Assembly: GCA_002729015.1 (NCBI GenBank)
Contig: PBVO01000097.1
Span: forward strand, 1-10,043
Length of the DNA stretch: 10,043 bases
Source of the DNA: Candidatus Poribacteria bacterium
GTDB taxonomy: Bacteria; Poribacteria; WGA-4E; UBA9662
Direction: 5' to 3'
Part shown: positions 1 through 7,079 of the stretch, in pieces
How the letters are laid out: each line of letters opens with the position of its first letter
Numbering within the stretch: position 1 is the first letter of the stretch
Notes under the pieces: generated by a model
Seen by the model: only the letters and a program-made list of their open reading frames with translations
The model's database searches: none
Told to the model about the DNA's origin: nothing
Position numbers and translations under genes: made by a program

Positions 1-78
1 TTGGCTCGAAGTCAATCTGAATAATTTTCCATCTACCTTGATAGTCGTTGGCCGAAAAAAAACAGTTAACTCCGACAT
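1..78 (-). CDS. Possible 5' end of a minus-strand gene running off the left edge
   Basis: An ATG at 78-76 on the minus strand opens a frame of 26 codons with no stop up to the window edge, beginning MSELTVFFRPTTIKVDGK. The composition looks protein-like, but I recognise no family and see no Shine-Dalgarno sequence upstream. The plus strand is also open over almost the same bases (frame starting at base 2, stop TGA at 80-82), so it could instead be the 3' end of a plus-strand gene. A stop-free run this short is common by chance. If the minus reading is real, it would be divergent from the membrane-protein gene at 209, with about 130 nt between them. Confidence 0.2.
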   Translation of the reverse strand, partial: MSELTVFFRPTTIKVDGKLFRLTSSQ

Positions 79-91
79 TTGAAAGATCGTA

Positions 92-128
92 TGTGTTCAC
101 ACAGTTAAGTGCAATGAACTGCAATTAA
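92..128. promoter_or_regulatory. Two adjacent dyads upstream of the 209 gene
   Basis: Bases 92-103 form the inverted repeat TGTGT-TC-ACACA. Bases 105-128 form a second one, TTAAgTGCA and TGCAaTTAA around a 6-nt loop (114-119), with a single G/A mismatch. They lie about 80 nt before the first start codon, where an operator or a 5'-leader hairpin could sit. No convincing -35/-10 pair could be assigned next to them. In A+T-rich DNA such short dyads also arise by chance, so this is only a candidate site. Confidence 0.25.
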
Positions 129-208
129 ACTGATTATTACTTTAGGTCTGGGGATTAGTTATTTATCTCAAAAAACTCAGCTAGGCTTAATTAGGAAACA
201 GTAGCAGT

Positions 209-634
209 ATGGAACAGTTTCACTATCGGCATCGTCAATTACCAGTCTGGTTTATAATAATGGTGCTCTCTTTTTGGTTACTGTCCCTAATGTTGATATG
301 TGCTAAGTCGAGAGCTGCACTGGTGCTTTTATTACCGTCTGTCATTTTTACTACTGTATTTTGGGGGTTGACGATCGAAGTCAATAGTAAAGAAATTCGA
401 CTATGTTTTGGTTTGGGCTTAATTAAACGTACCATCTGCCGGAAAAAAATTGATCAAGTAACACAGGTCCGTAATCGCTGGTGGTATGGCTGGGGTATTC
501 GATTAACACCACACGGCTGGATGTGGAGTATGGGCGAGCTGGATGCAATAGAGTTGACATATAGAAACAATAAAAAATTTCGTATAGGCACCAATCAACC
601 CCAGTTCTTATTGAAGGCCTTAACCAATAGTTAG
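209..634 (+). CDS. Two-helix membrane protein with C-terminal PH-like domain
   Basis: A 141-residue protein. Two hydrophobic segments (about residues 12-30 and 36-54) are separated by a short polar turn, giving a membrane hairpin with both ends probably in the cytoplasm. Residues 55-141 look like the beta-rich PH-like domain of small bacterial hypothetical proteins. The pattern is: LTIEV strand, FGLGLIKR turn, then WWYGWGIRLTPHGW (91-104), then a final strand ending in FRIGTNQP (124-131). The aromatic GWGIR..P.GW block and the closing R-I-G-T turn are the diagnostic parts. The ATG at 209 is preceded by AGGAA at 193-197 (11-nt spacer, somewhat long). The next gene starts 66 nt downstream on the same strand. 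Biochemical function is unknown; proteins of this kind may bind lipid or other membrane proteins, but nothing here shows a partner. Confidence 0.75.
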   Translation: MEQFHYRHRQLPVWFIIMVLSFWLLSLMLICAKSRAALVLLLPSVIFTTVFWGLTIEVNSKEIRLCFGLGLIKRTICRKKIDQVTQVRNRWWYGWGIRLTPHGWMWSMGELDAIELTYRNNKKFRIGTNQPQFLLKALTNS

Positions 635-700
635 TCTTTCTGGTCATGATTTCTTTTGAATTCTGAGGGTGGAACGAGTTAGTACAAAATTAAAAAACTG

Positions 701-1168
701 ATGTCAACCAATGAGTACCGGGTCACACTTCGCGTAGTTTTGCTTGCCCCTCCACGAGATATTCTGTATTGTCTAGAGGATAACCAAGGTAGTTTTGTTT
801 CCACGACCAAATCCACCGGTGATGATATCCGGTTTGATTTTTCCGCCGTTGTTAAACCCAACCAGCGATCTAAAAAACCAAACTTCACAGGTCCATTCTG
901 CCGTGGGACTCCAGCGAAACGTTTTTTTTACATCAATATTGGTCAGTGCGCGGGACAAGTAGACTCTCTCTGGCAAAGGAAAGCCAAGGTTTGGCTGAGT
1001 GGTTGGCCCATGTATGTTCAGCCGAGACCAGAAGAAATCACGTGGCAAATGGTACAGGAGGTCTCGTCTGATCGTAGCACAATCTTGGTGACAAAATATC
1101 AGGGGCAAGCGAACGATGGCAGCCCGAATTTACACGGTGCTAGTGGTTGGAAAGTTGGTTTAAAGTGA
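701..1168 (+). CDS. DUF5990 family protein
   Basis: A 155-residue soluble protein with no signal peptide or membrane segment. It matches the layout I know for DUF5990: an N-terminal strand TLRVVLLAPPRD (9-20), a region describing FDFSAVVKP (45-53), the core signature NFTGPFCRGTPAKRFFYINIG (61-81) with AGQ (84-86), and then W-Q-R-K-A-K-V-W-L (91-99). A C-terminal DGSP turn (139-142) and GWKV (149-152) complete it. Length is typical for the family. The start is fixed within narrow limits, because a stop at 680-682 is in frame and ATG 701 is the first standard start after it. There is no Shine-Dalgarno sequence; the leader is A-rich (681-700). The function of the family is not known to me. Its last codons overlap the relic ankyrin reading frame that follows. 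Confidence 0.8.
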   Translation: MSTNEYRVTLRVVLLAPPRDILYCLEDNQGSFVSTTKSTGDDIRFDFSAVVKPNQRSKKPNFTGPFCRGTPAKRFFYINIGQCAGQVDSLWQRKAKVWLSGWPMYVQPRPEEITWQMVQEVSSDRSTILVTKYQGQANDGSPNLHGASGWKVGLK

Positions 1169-1705
1169 TCCGATTAGGTAAAATCAGTTCTGACTGTGGG
1201 TCAAAATGGTTGAAAAATCCAATTGGTTCGTTCAAAATAGCCGTACAAGATAATGATTTCTCGCTGTTTGAGAAGGATCTGACCAACGACTTAGTTCGAG
1301 ACGAGCTCAACAACGGTATATTTGATTATGGACGTCCAGCATTGTTAGAGGCATCCAGCTACGAAGATGGTTGATCTGTTAATGGAGTGTGAATTAGAAA
1401 TAGATGCTGTAACTCAGTTTTGGGCTAACGGTTTCTAGTTAAAAAAATACCAGTTATAGTAAACGGGCACCTGATAAAAAATGTACTAAGCTTGCTGTAT
1501 ATGTGGCTGCAGCCCTCAGGCTTTCTGATATTGTATTTTACTTACTTACTCTACAAGGATAGATTTCTGGTAAATACTCCGGGTGGTGATGGGTCTACGG
1601 CCCTTCATTTTGCCCATACGACCAAGATTGCTAATATCTTTCTGGATTGCAATGCCGATCTGGATACACGTGTCGGACGACTTTTCTACTCCGGCCCAGA
1701 TATAG
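1147..1705 (+). pseudogene. Decayed ankyrin-repeat gene, at least four frame changes
   Basis: Consecutive pieces of one ankyrin-type protein are spread over all three plus frames. Piece 1 (to 1371) has FKIAVQDNDFSLFEKDL followed by IFDYGRPALLEASSYED, then a TGA at 1372. Piece 2 (1367-1435) continues the repeat as MVDLLMECELEIDAVTQFW and ends at TAG 1436. Piece 3 (about 1446-1559) has LAVYVAAALRLSDIVFYLL, then TAG 1560. Piece 4 (about 1561-1668) has LVNTPGGDGSTALHFAH and then KIANIFLDCNADLDTR, a near-canonical repeat. Piece 5 (1670-1702) gives VSDDFSTPAQI and a stop at 1703. Read in this order they follow a bacterial ankyrin family with an F-D-x-x-x-P-A-L / W-W-A-G-G-F / P-G-G-D-G-x-T-P-L-H-F-A / S-T-P-A-Q pattern, as I remember it. 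The original start cannot be placed; homology is visible from about 1228. Dense sequencing error is the alternative, but the neighbouring genes are all clean. Confidence 0.8.
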
Positions 1706-1786
1706 ATTAACTCTGACCTTACTAATTACAAGTCAATCATAACAACTATTTAGAATGATAGTGATCTGGAATTAGTCCACACAATT

Positions 1787-3418
1787 CTAAGGATAGGCAA
1801 TGACAAGGTTGTCTTCTCGTTCGATTTCGATCAGAATTCGATCTGGAGATTTCAAGGGGAAAAGTTCAGGTGGTAAAGTCGCCCAACCAATGATTGTAGT
1901 ATTGGGTTCCTCAAATAAGTGCCTAATCAAATTTTGCTTACTAATAATTCGAGCATACTTTACCTGTCGGTCAGTCAGCTTACTTGTGATTGATGTCCTA
2001 TAAAATTCATCTTGAAATTGACGATATGGAATAACATCTTTCGCCGCTCCTCTACTTTCAATCAACTCGGCCTTTTTGTCCGAAATTCGCCACCCAGCGG
2101 ATAGATCTTTCAATAATATTTTTTGATCTTCCTTTTTCAAGTCCAAAAACACCTCTGCTTCTATGACCTGCATTTGCCATGGATCGCAAGTCACTTGAAC
2201 CGAAGACTCATCCCCAATTTGAATAAGTGGAGTCTCAGATTCTTGACTCTGACTTTGAATTGCCGAATGCTTGGGTAGTTTTAATCGTATCTCAGTTCTC
2301 TTCTTGCTAATCAAGCCTAGATAAGTTTTTAGATGTATACGCTCTGTTTGTCCGTATACAGTAGCAATAGAAAAGTGGCTAACACTAATTTGATCCGGCG
2401 TAAACGGAAAGACCAGAATCAATATGAATAAGAACGGAATCAGAATCGATAAGATTAAATATTTCTGATATGTTTGGTGATGACCCCACCATATCAGTAA
2501 GCAATAAAATGAAAAAACAATGACTAAGTATCGTATCAGCGACGAAGAGCTAGGTTTGAAAGATTTTAAATACTGATGAATTTGTTCTTGATGTCGACGG
2601 AAAGGCTCGTATTGAACTTCTGCATTTCTCGGTGAAATCGAATAATCTAAAAAAAAACTGTTCCCAAACTCGATTAGCATGTCTTCAAAGTCGTATGGGA
2701 GAATACCCAAACGACCATGTCCTATAGCATATAGATCAACCTTTGATGATTGTAGGAAGGGTTTCATTTTGATAAAAGGCGAAAGAAAGTGAGACTTTTG
2801 ATCATTATCAAGTGATAGTAATAAGGTTCCTCCACGGCAGATCCAATCCAAGATGGCCGCTTGCTTAGCAGGCGGGAAGTAACGATCGTTCAACCGAATT
2901 TGGTGTAGAACCATCAGATCAACGCTTTCATAAGCGATCCAGTACGTCGGTAGATCATTTGGCGTAATAAATTCGAATACAGTTCGGCCAGATGGTTTAT
3001 CTACATAATTATCAATTGGGGACACAATCAGAACAACTGTAGAATCAAGCGGTTTAGAGACAGGTACATCTAATGTCTTTACTAAGCGTAATTCCCCTAA
3101 ATAGCTGATTAATCGAAGTTTTATTTCTACCGAATAGTCTGGTATATAAACCGGGAGTAACAAGCGCCGTCGATCAACTGGCTGCAAAACTAGCGGACGA
3201 AAATAGCTTTGGTCTTCTTGCCCACTTATGACTTCATTCACCTGTAACCCGATTTTTCCTTCAAAGGACTCGTACTGACTAGCAACAGTCACCTCTACAA
3301 TTGCCCATCGGTTTGGCTTGTAACACTGTTTTAATCCGAATTCAATCTCGGAGAATTCGATTTTAGCTGTGGCTAACTGTTCAACTAGTAAAATTAGAAA
3401 GAACAGAAAAATTACCAC
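1787..3418 (-). CDS. Exported two-helix membrane protein with GATase-like region, function unknown
   Basis: A 543-residue protein. Residues 1-18 are a strongly hydrophobic signal peptide or anchor. Residues 20-120 look like a beta-sandwich (YKPNRWAIVEVTV, then FEGKIGLQV, then RRLLLPVYIP). Residues 125-240 resemble a class I glutamine-amidotransferase-like fold without obvious catalytic residues; VDLMVLHQIRLND (166-178) followed by AAILDWICRGGTLLLS (187-202) is its typical strand-helix-strand pattern. Two membrane helices follow (about 294-311 and 320-338), then a beta-rich tail (350-543). This architecture recalls the large exported proteins near MoxR/DUF58/von Willebrand genes in several phyla, but those genes are absent here. 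The start is GTG at 3418, two codons after the sulfatase stop and in the same frame as it. No Shine-Dalgarno is visible, so translation is probably coupled to the sulfatase. I do not assign a function. Confidence 0.7.
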   Translation of the reverse strand: MVIFLFFLILLVEQLATAKIEFSEIEFGLKQCYKPNRWAIVEVTVASQYESFEGKIGLQVNEVISGQEDQSYFRPLVLQPVDRRRLLLPVYIPDYSVEIKLRLISYLGELRLVKTLDVPVSKPLDSTVVLIVSPIDNYVDKPSGRTVFEFITPNDLPTYWIAYESVDLMVLHQIRLNDRYFPPAKQAAILDWICRGGTLLLSLDNDQKSHFLSPFIKMKPFLQSSKVDLYAIGHGRLGILPYDFEDMLIEFGNSFFLDYSISPRNAEVQYEPFRRHQEQIHQYLKSFKPSSSSLIRYLVIVFSFYCLLIWWGHHQTYQKYLILSILIPFLFILILVFPFTPDQISVSHFSIATVYGQTERIHLKTYLGLISKKRTEIRLKLPKHSAIQSQSQESETPLIQIGDESSVQVTCDPWQMQVIEAEVFLDLKKEDQKILLKDLSAGWRISDKKAELIESRGAAKDVIPYRQFQDEFYRTSITSKLTDRQVKYARIISKQNLIRHLFEEPNTTIIGWATLPPELFPLKSPDRILIEIEREDNLVIAYP

Positions 3419-3424
3419 TTGAAA

Positions 3425-4936
3425 CTAAAAGCTACTTAACCCTTTAGGGGTGTGGTTACGATAAATGGGATCAACACGTGGCGAGTAACCTTCAGGGAAT
3501 TCATCGTAGACGGATCGGCCATCTTGGAAAAGTTGCCAAGCATCAGGAGTTTGAGGAACTGGATCTGGTTGTGGAAACTGACGCCAGTTTTTACCATCTA
3601 GCGGTTCATCGTATCCGTCTTTTCGAAAACGATTAATCAGGTATTCACGATGATTGCTGAGTTGGGGTTGAAAGGCTGGATTGCCCGCTAAATTTCGGTT
3701 TTCAAGCTGTTGAGCTAGTCGACGGAATAGCCACTCCTTTCGATCAGCTGCGGAATAAATATACTTGAAATCGGAACTAATTAGAGCGTAGAGACCTCGG
3801 TCACCTTGACTATATTGTCCGATAACTGGCTCGCGTTCGATCTTGCTGCTTCCTACTTCCGCAAGATCGAAGCCTGCATGTCTAGGTTCAGTTGATAGGC
3901 CAGCTGCATTCAGGCAGGTTGGCAGTACATCAACTAAACTAACTGGTTGCTCACATTCAATACCTGCAGAAAATCGTTCTGGATAACGAACCAAGAGTGG
4001 AATACGACTAGCGGAGTCCAAAAATGACCTTTTACCGTAACTATTGAAGTCCCCTAATAATTCCCCATGATCAGAAGTGAACAAAATTAGTGTCTCATCT
4101 AGAGTTCCATCTATAGCTAATTGATCCAAGATACGACCCACTTGGTAGTCGATTTGGGAAATGGTTGCATAATAAGCTGCCTTGGTTAATCGCAAAAGAT
4201 TCATGTCGCACCCTTGATCTCGATACTTGTACCTATTCTGAAAATGATTCCAGTAGGTCAAAAAATCACCACTTTCGGAAGGAAGATGTGGTGGAGACAT
4301 CTCAATCATTCGGTACAAACGACTCCAAGGTACTGGAGCTTCAAATGGAGGGTGTGGTTTAATAAAACTCGTCCAACAGAAAAAAGGTCGGTCTTTATCT
4401 CGTTGGTTGAGAAATTCTAGCGTTTTATCGCCCAACCAAGTAGTGTGGTGTAGCCGCTCCGGTAACTGTGATGGCTGCGGTACATAGTAGTATTCACTCC
4501 TCTCTCCTTGTGGGGCAACGACATGATTATAACCATTTTGGTTCAAGTATTGACGGAAATCGTCTTCACCTCCGCCTTCTTCAGAAAAAATACGTGTCTC
4601 ATATCCCCAAAGTTTCCGACTATCAGGTGAGAAGTGCATCTTACCTATGCCGTGTGTCTGATAACCATCCTGATTTAGGTGCATCATAAGGGAAGTCCGG
4701 TCTTGGGGCATAGGGGAGTTAGACGTCGATCCAGTCTTGTGGGGATATTCACCTAGCAAAAAGCTACAACGAGAAGCTACGCATACCGGGGACGGGCAAT
4801 ACGCAGAAGTGAAACTTGTACCTTCTCGCACTAATCTATCCAAAGCAGGAGTTTGAATAATGGGATTACCTAGAGCAGAAATAGTATCAAACCGTTGTTG
4901 GTCGGTCATAATAGCTAATATGTTAGGTTTCTTCAT
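3425..4936 (-). CDS. Type I (formylglycine-dependent) sulfatase, no signal peptide
   Basis: A 503-residue alkaline-phosphatase-superfamily sulfatase that hydrolyses sulfate esters. The N-terminus NILAIMTDQQRFD carries metal ligand D12 with Q13 in place of the second Asp, as in the TDQQR subgroup. The modification motif is C52-V-A-S-R56 (C-x-A-S-R, a permitted variant of C-x-P-S-R), where C52 would become formylglycine. Other active-site residues visible are K99/H101 (GKMHF), K193/H195 (KPHPPFEAP), D289/H290 (FTSDHGELLGD) and K302. KYIYSAADRKEWLF (391-404) and NLAGNP (415-420) mark the usual C-terminal subdomain. Length is typical for the family. There is no signal peptide, so the enzyme is predicted cytoplasmic and would act on imported substrate. 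The substrate cannot be told from sequence. A GGAG ribosome site precedes the ATG. It needs a maturation enzyme (FGE or anSME) that is not in this window. Confidence 0.93.
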   Translation of the reverse strand: MKKPNILAIMTDQQRFDTISALGNPIIQTPALDRLVREGTSFTSAYCPSPVCVASRCSFLLGEYPHKTGSTSNSPMPQDRTSLMMHLNQDGYQTHGIGKMHFSPDSRKLWGYETRIFSEEGGGEDDFRQYLNQNGYNHVVAPQGERSEYYYVPQPSQLPERLHHTTWLGDKTLEFLNQRDKDRPFFCWTSFIKPHPPFEAPVPWSRLYRMIEMSPPHLPSESGDFLTYWNHFQNRYKYRDQGCDMNLLRLTKAAYYATISQIDYQVGRILDQLAIDGTLDETLILFTSDHGELLGDFNSYGKRSFLDSASRIPLLVRYPERFSAGIECEQPVSLVDVLPTCLNAAGLSTEPRHAGFDLAEVGSSKIEREPVIGQYSQGDRGLYALISSDFKYIYSAADRKEWLFRRLAQQLENRNLAGNPAFQPQLSNHREYLINRFRKDGYDEPLDGKNWRQFPQPDPVPQTPDAWQLFQDGRSVYDEFPEGYSPRVDPIYRNHTPKGLSSF

Positions 4937-4944
4937 TTAACGAT

Positions 4945-4948
4945 CTCC
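4945..4948 (-). promoter_or_regulatory. Ribosome binding site of the sulfatase
   Basis: GGAG on the minus strand, 8 nt before the ATG at 4936. It confirms that start and shows the sulfatase is initiated independently, in contrast to the gene after it. Confidence 0.6.
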
Positions 4949-5033
4949 AATTGAAGAAAAGATGGGTTTAATTAATCAATGAGTCAAAAGGTGAGTCTAT
5001 AAGCTTGGTCTAAAATAATTTACTTTGTAAATG

Positions 5034-5059
5034 TACAAGACAGCTTTTTGCTGCTTGTA
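5034..5059. other. Stem-loop in the gap between DUF362 and sulfatase genes
   Basis: TACAAG-A-CAGC (5034-5044), a TTTTT loop (5045-5049) and GCTG-CTTGTA (5050-5059) pair as a 10-bp stem with one bulged A. It lies in the 210-nt gap, about 90 nt after the DUF362 stop in the direction of transcription. No T-tract follows on the minus strand, so it is not a clean rho-independent terminator. It could still be a transcript 3' end, a processing site, or a leader hairpin of the sulfatase mRNA. A weaker hairpin, AATCTA-aaac-TAGATT, lies at 5103-5118. I see no reading frame or clear promoter in the rest of this gap. Confidence 0.4.
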
Positions 5060-5146
5060 GGTCCAGCATCGATTGTGCGAAAAATTATCATTTTTGAATT
5101 CCAATCTAAAACTAGATTAGAAATGAATTTAAAGAGAATAAAAACT

Positions 5147-6229
5147 TCAGACCTGAACTTCCTGTAGGTCGGCTTTATCTAAATCACTAGTGCCGAGTTC
5201 AGCTCTTTCAGCAGAACGAATGTACTTAGCTAAAGATCGAACAGGCTCCAGATTTTTAGTGCGTCGTTTTTCATCAAGAGATTCCAGCATTATTTGATCT
5301 AAAATTACTGGGTCAGTGCTGGCCATAATCCTTCCAGCTTTCCACACCGAGTTTGCATCGTATATCGGGCCGCCATTATAACTAGCATAAAGTCCATCAA
5401 CAACATTTAATACTAATTTATCCTTGATGACAGTATGAGCAAAAATTTCGCTGATAGCAGGATCACAATTTAACGGATTAGAATGAAAACGGCTAGTGTT
5501 ATTAACACTACCAAAAGCTAGGTTTTTAAGGCAACCACTGAGGCCAGTAATACCGTTGTGTTTGAAAACAGGAACATTAATAATCACTGTCGCCATTTGA
5601 GTAATGATTCGACTATAAAATGACTTCAATAATCCTTTTTCTCGGCGACTAGAAATATCTTCTTCAGTTTCATAAAACACTTCTTGGTCATAACCAATCC
5701 CACTGCTATCTGTTGCAAAGCATTGTCGGTCCTTCCCACCGATATTTATACTGAAACCGGCATCAATCAGATGGCGCTGGAACCGATCCCAAACAATCAC
5801 TTGGTTAGCTAAAACTCCAGCTTCGTAGAGACCATCCACAATGCGTTGAACAATAACTAAATCTGTCGAAAGTTTTCGACCCAATGGTTCTCCGGCAGCA
5901 GCCAAAGGGTTCACTTTGATAGCAACGATATCGTTAGGTAATACTAGACTTTTCCATGCTGACTTGATGTCATTTGCTAGAGTCAATTTCACCAAGGCCT
6001 TATCGACCATCTCTCCGATGACGTCAGAGTTTGGGGCAGATCCGGCCCATAGCTTGTCGCTGGTAGCTTCCACCACAGGTACTGGGGGTTGCTCCTTAAT
6101 CTCGCCAGATAAACCCATTTGGGCCACACTGGTTGAGGCTAAACTCAAACTGGTACCAATCGATCCAACAGCCGCTCGCTTTAGAAATCGGCGACGAGAA
6201 GAAGAATAAGCGGTAGTTTCTGTTTTCAT
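5147..6229 (-). CDS. DUF362 domain protein with Tat signal peptide
   Basis: A 360-residue protein exported by the twin-arginine route. S11-R-R-R-F-L-K17 is a consensus Tat motif, followed by an Ala/Ser/Leu-rich segment (18-36) with a plausible cleavage after SVA (34-36). The DUF362 body shows VAIKVNP (102-108), GLYEAGVLANQVIVWDR (133-149), then INVPVFKHNGITGLSGCLKN (217-236), VVDGLYASYNGGP (276-288) and TDPVILDQI (305-313). Many DUF362 proteins carry a 4Fe-4S ferredoxin domain. Here only three isolated cysteines are present (170, 233, 255) and there is no C-x2-C-x2-C motif, so no such cluster is expected. The ATG is 8 nt after the dapB stop and lacks a clear Shine-Dalgarno, which suggests translation coupled to dapB. 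The function of the family is not settled; a periplasmic location is the firm prediction. Confidence 0.88.
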   Translation of the reverse strand: MKTETTAYSSSRRRFLKRAAVGSIGTSLSLASTSVAQMGLSGEIKEQPPVPVVEATSDKLWAGSAPNSDVIGEMVDKALVKLTLANDIKSAWKSLVLPNDIVAIKVNPLAAAGEPLGRKLSTDLVIVQRIVDGLYEAGVLANQVIVWDRFQRHLIDAGFSINIGGKDRQCFATDSSGIGYDQEVFYETEEDISSRREKGLLKSFYSRIITQMATVIINVPVFKHNGITGLSGCLKNLAFGSVNNTSRFHSNPLNCDPAISEIFAHTVIKDKLVLNVVDGLYASYNGGPIYDANSVWKAGRIMASTDPVILDQIMLESLDEKRRTKNLEPVRSLAKYIRSAERAELGTSDLDKADLQEVQV

Positions 6230-6237
6230 CTGTCTAG

Positions 6238-7062
6238 TTAATTTAAATCTAATACACTTTCAATCCCATGAAGACCATTGGGAGCATTGACAATCCAACG
6301 AGCTGCTCGAATAGCTCCTCCTGCAAATGATTCTCGACTATGCGCACGGTGCACTACTTCTAGTCTCTCCCCAACTCCGGCAAAAAGAATAGTATGGTCT
6401 CCGACAATGTCCCCACCTCGAACTGCATGAATCCCTATTTCTTTATGGGGCCGCTCACCTACCAATCCTCTTCGACCATAAGAACCAACTTCTTTGATAT
6501 CTCGACCCAATGCACTAGCGAGCACTTCAGAAATTCGAACAGCAGTTCCACTTGGTGCGTCCTTTTTTATGTTATGGTGAGCTTCAATAACTTCCACATC
6601 GTATTCGTCCCCTAAAGTTTTTGCTACTAAATCAATAGCTTTGAGTAATACGTTGACACCTAAACTCATGTTCGGAGACATTAAACAAGGTAGATTTTTT
6701 GCTAGTTGATCTATTTCTTGTAGTTGTTCTTGATTAGCTCCAGTGGTACCAATTACCATGGATTTACCACCAAATTCCTGATTTGCACTCGCGACTTGCC
6801 TCAAGTGTTCAACTGTTGGAATCGGTGCCGAAAATTCGATTACAACATCACCCATTTCAATTATTTTAGTCAAATCATCAGTGATAGAAACACCAAGCTC
6901 GCCTACACCGGAATTTAATCCAGCGTCTTTGCCCAAATCAGGGTGGTTAGGTGCATCAATAGCTCCGACCAATACCATATCAGATTGGTGATCGACTAAA
7001 CGAACTAACATTTTTCCCATCTGCCCACTTGCACCACAAATAATAACTCGAATTTGGCTCAT
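6238..7062 (-). CDS. dapB: 4-hydroxy-tetrahydrodipicolinate reductase
   Basis: A 274-residue cytoplasmic enzyme that reduces the dihydrodipicolinate precursor with NAD(P)H in the diaminopimelate/lysine pathway. The N-terminal Rossmann motif is IICGASGQMGKML (7-19). FSAP (77-80) and GTTG (105-108) are the usual nucleotide-binding loops, and SPNMSLGVNVL (129-139) follows. The catalytic signature is EAHHNIKKDAPSGTA (160-174), giving H162 and K166 as the equivalents of E. coli H159 and K163. GDHTILFAGVGERLEVVHRA (221-240) and the C-terminal GGAIRAARW (248-256) complete the family pattern. Full length, no lesions. It is preceded by AAGGAG and an 87-nt gap, so it probably starts a transcription unit that also includes the DUF362 gene 8 nt downstream. 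No other dap gene is in the window. Confidence 0.97.
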   Translation of the reverse strand: MSQIRVIICGASGQMGKMLVRLVDHQSDMVLVGAIDAPNHPDLGKDAGLNSGVGELGVSITDDLTKIIEMGDVVIEFSAPIPTVEHLRQVASANQEFGGKSMVIGTTGANQEQLQEIDQLAKNLPCLMSPNMSLGVNVLLKAIDLVAKTLGDEYDVEVIEAHHNIKKDAPSGTAVRISEVLASALGRDIKEVGSYGRRGLVGERPHKEIGIHAVRGGDIVGDHTILFAGVGERLEVVHRAHSRESFAGGAIRAARWIVNAPNGLHGIESVLDLN

Positions 7063-7073
7063 GACTGATTGTG

Positions 7074-7079
7074 CTCCTT
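7074..7079 (-). promoter_or_regulatory. Ribosome binding site of dapB
   Basis: AAGGAG on the minus strand, 11 nt before the dapB ATG at 7062. The spacing is slightly long, but the match is full. It supports independent initiation of dapB after the 87-nt gap. Confidence 0.55.

Noticed and set aside
773..1108. 111-codon open frame on the minus strand
   Set aside because: It is the antisense shadow of the DUF5990 gene and its translation shows no family features.
1492..1710. A separate 72-residue protein
   Set aside because: Its second half is ankyrin repeat continuing the upstream pieces and its first half is out-of-frame noise; it is one piece of the relic, not a gene.
1706..1786. Bidirectional terminator between the relic and the convergent minus-strand gene
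   Set aside because: I found no stable stem followed by a T-tract on either strand.
5916..6209. 97-codon open frame on the plus strand
   Set aside because: It is antisense to the N-terminal part of the DUF362 gene, whose Tat motif and domain are well supported.
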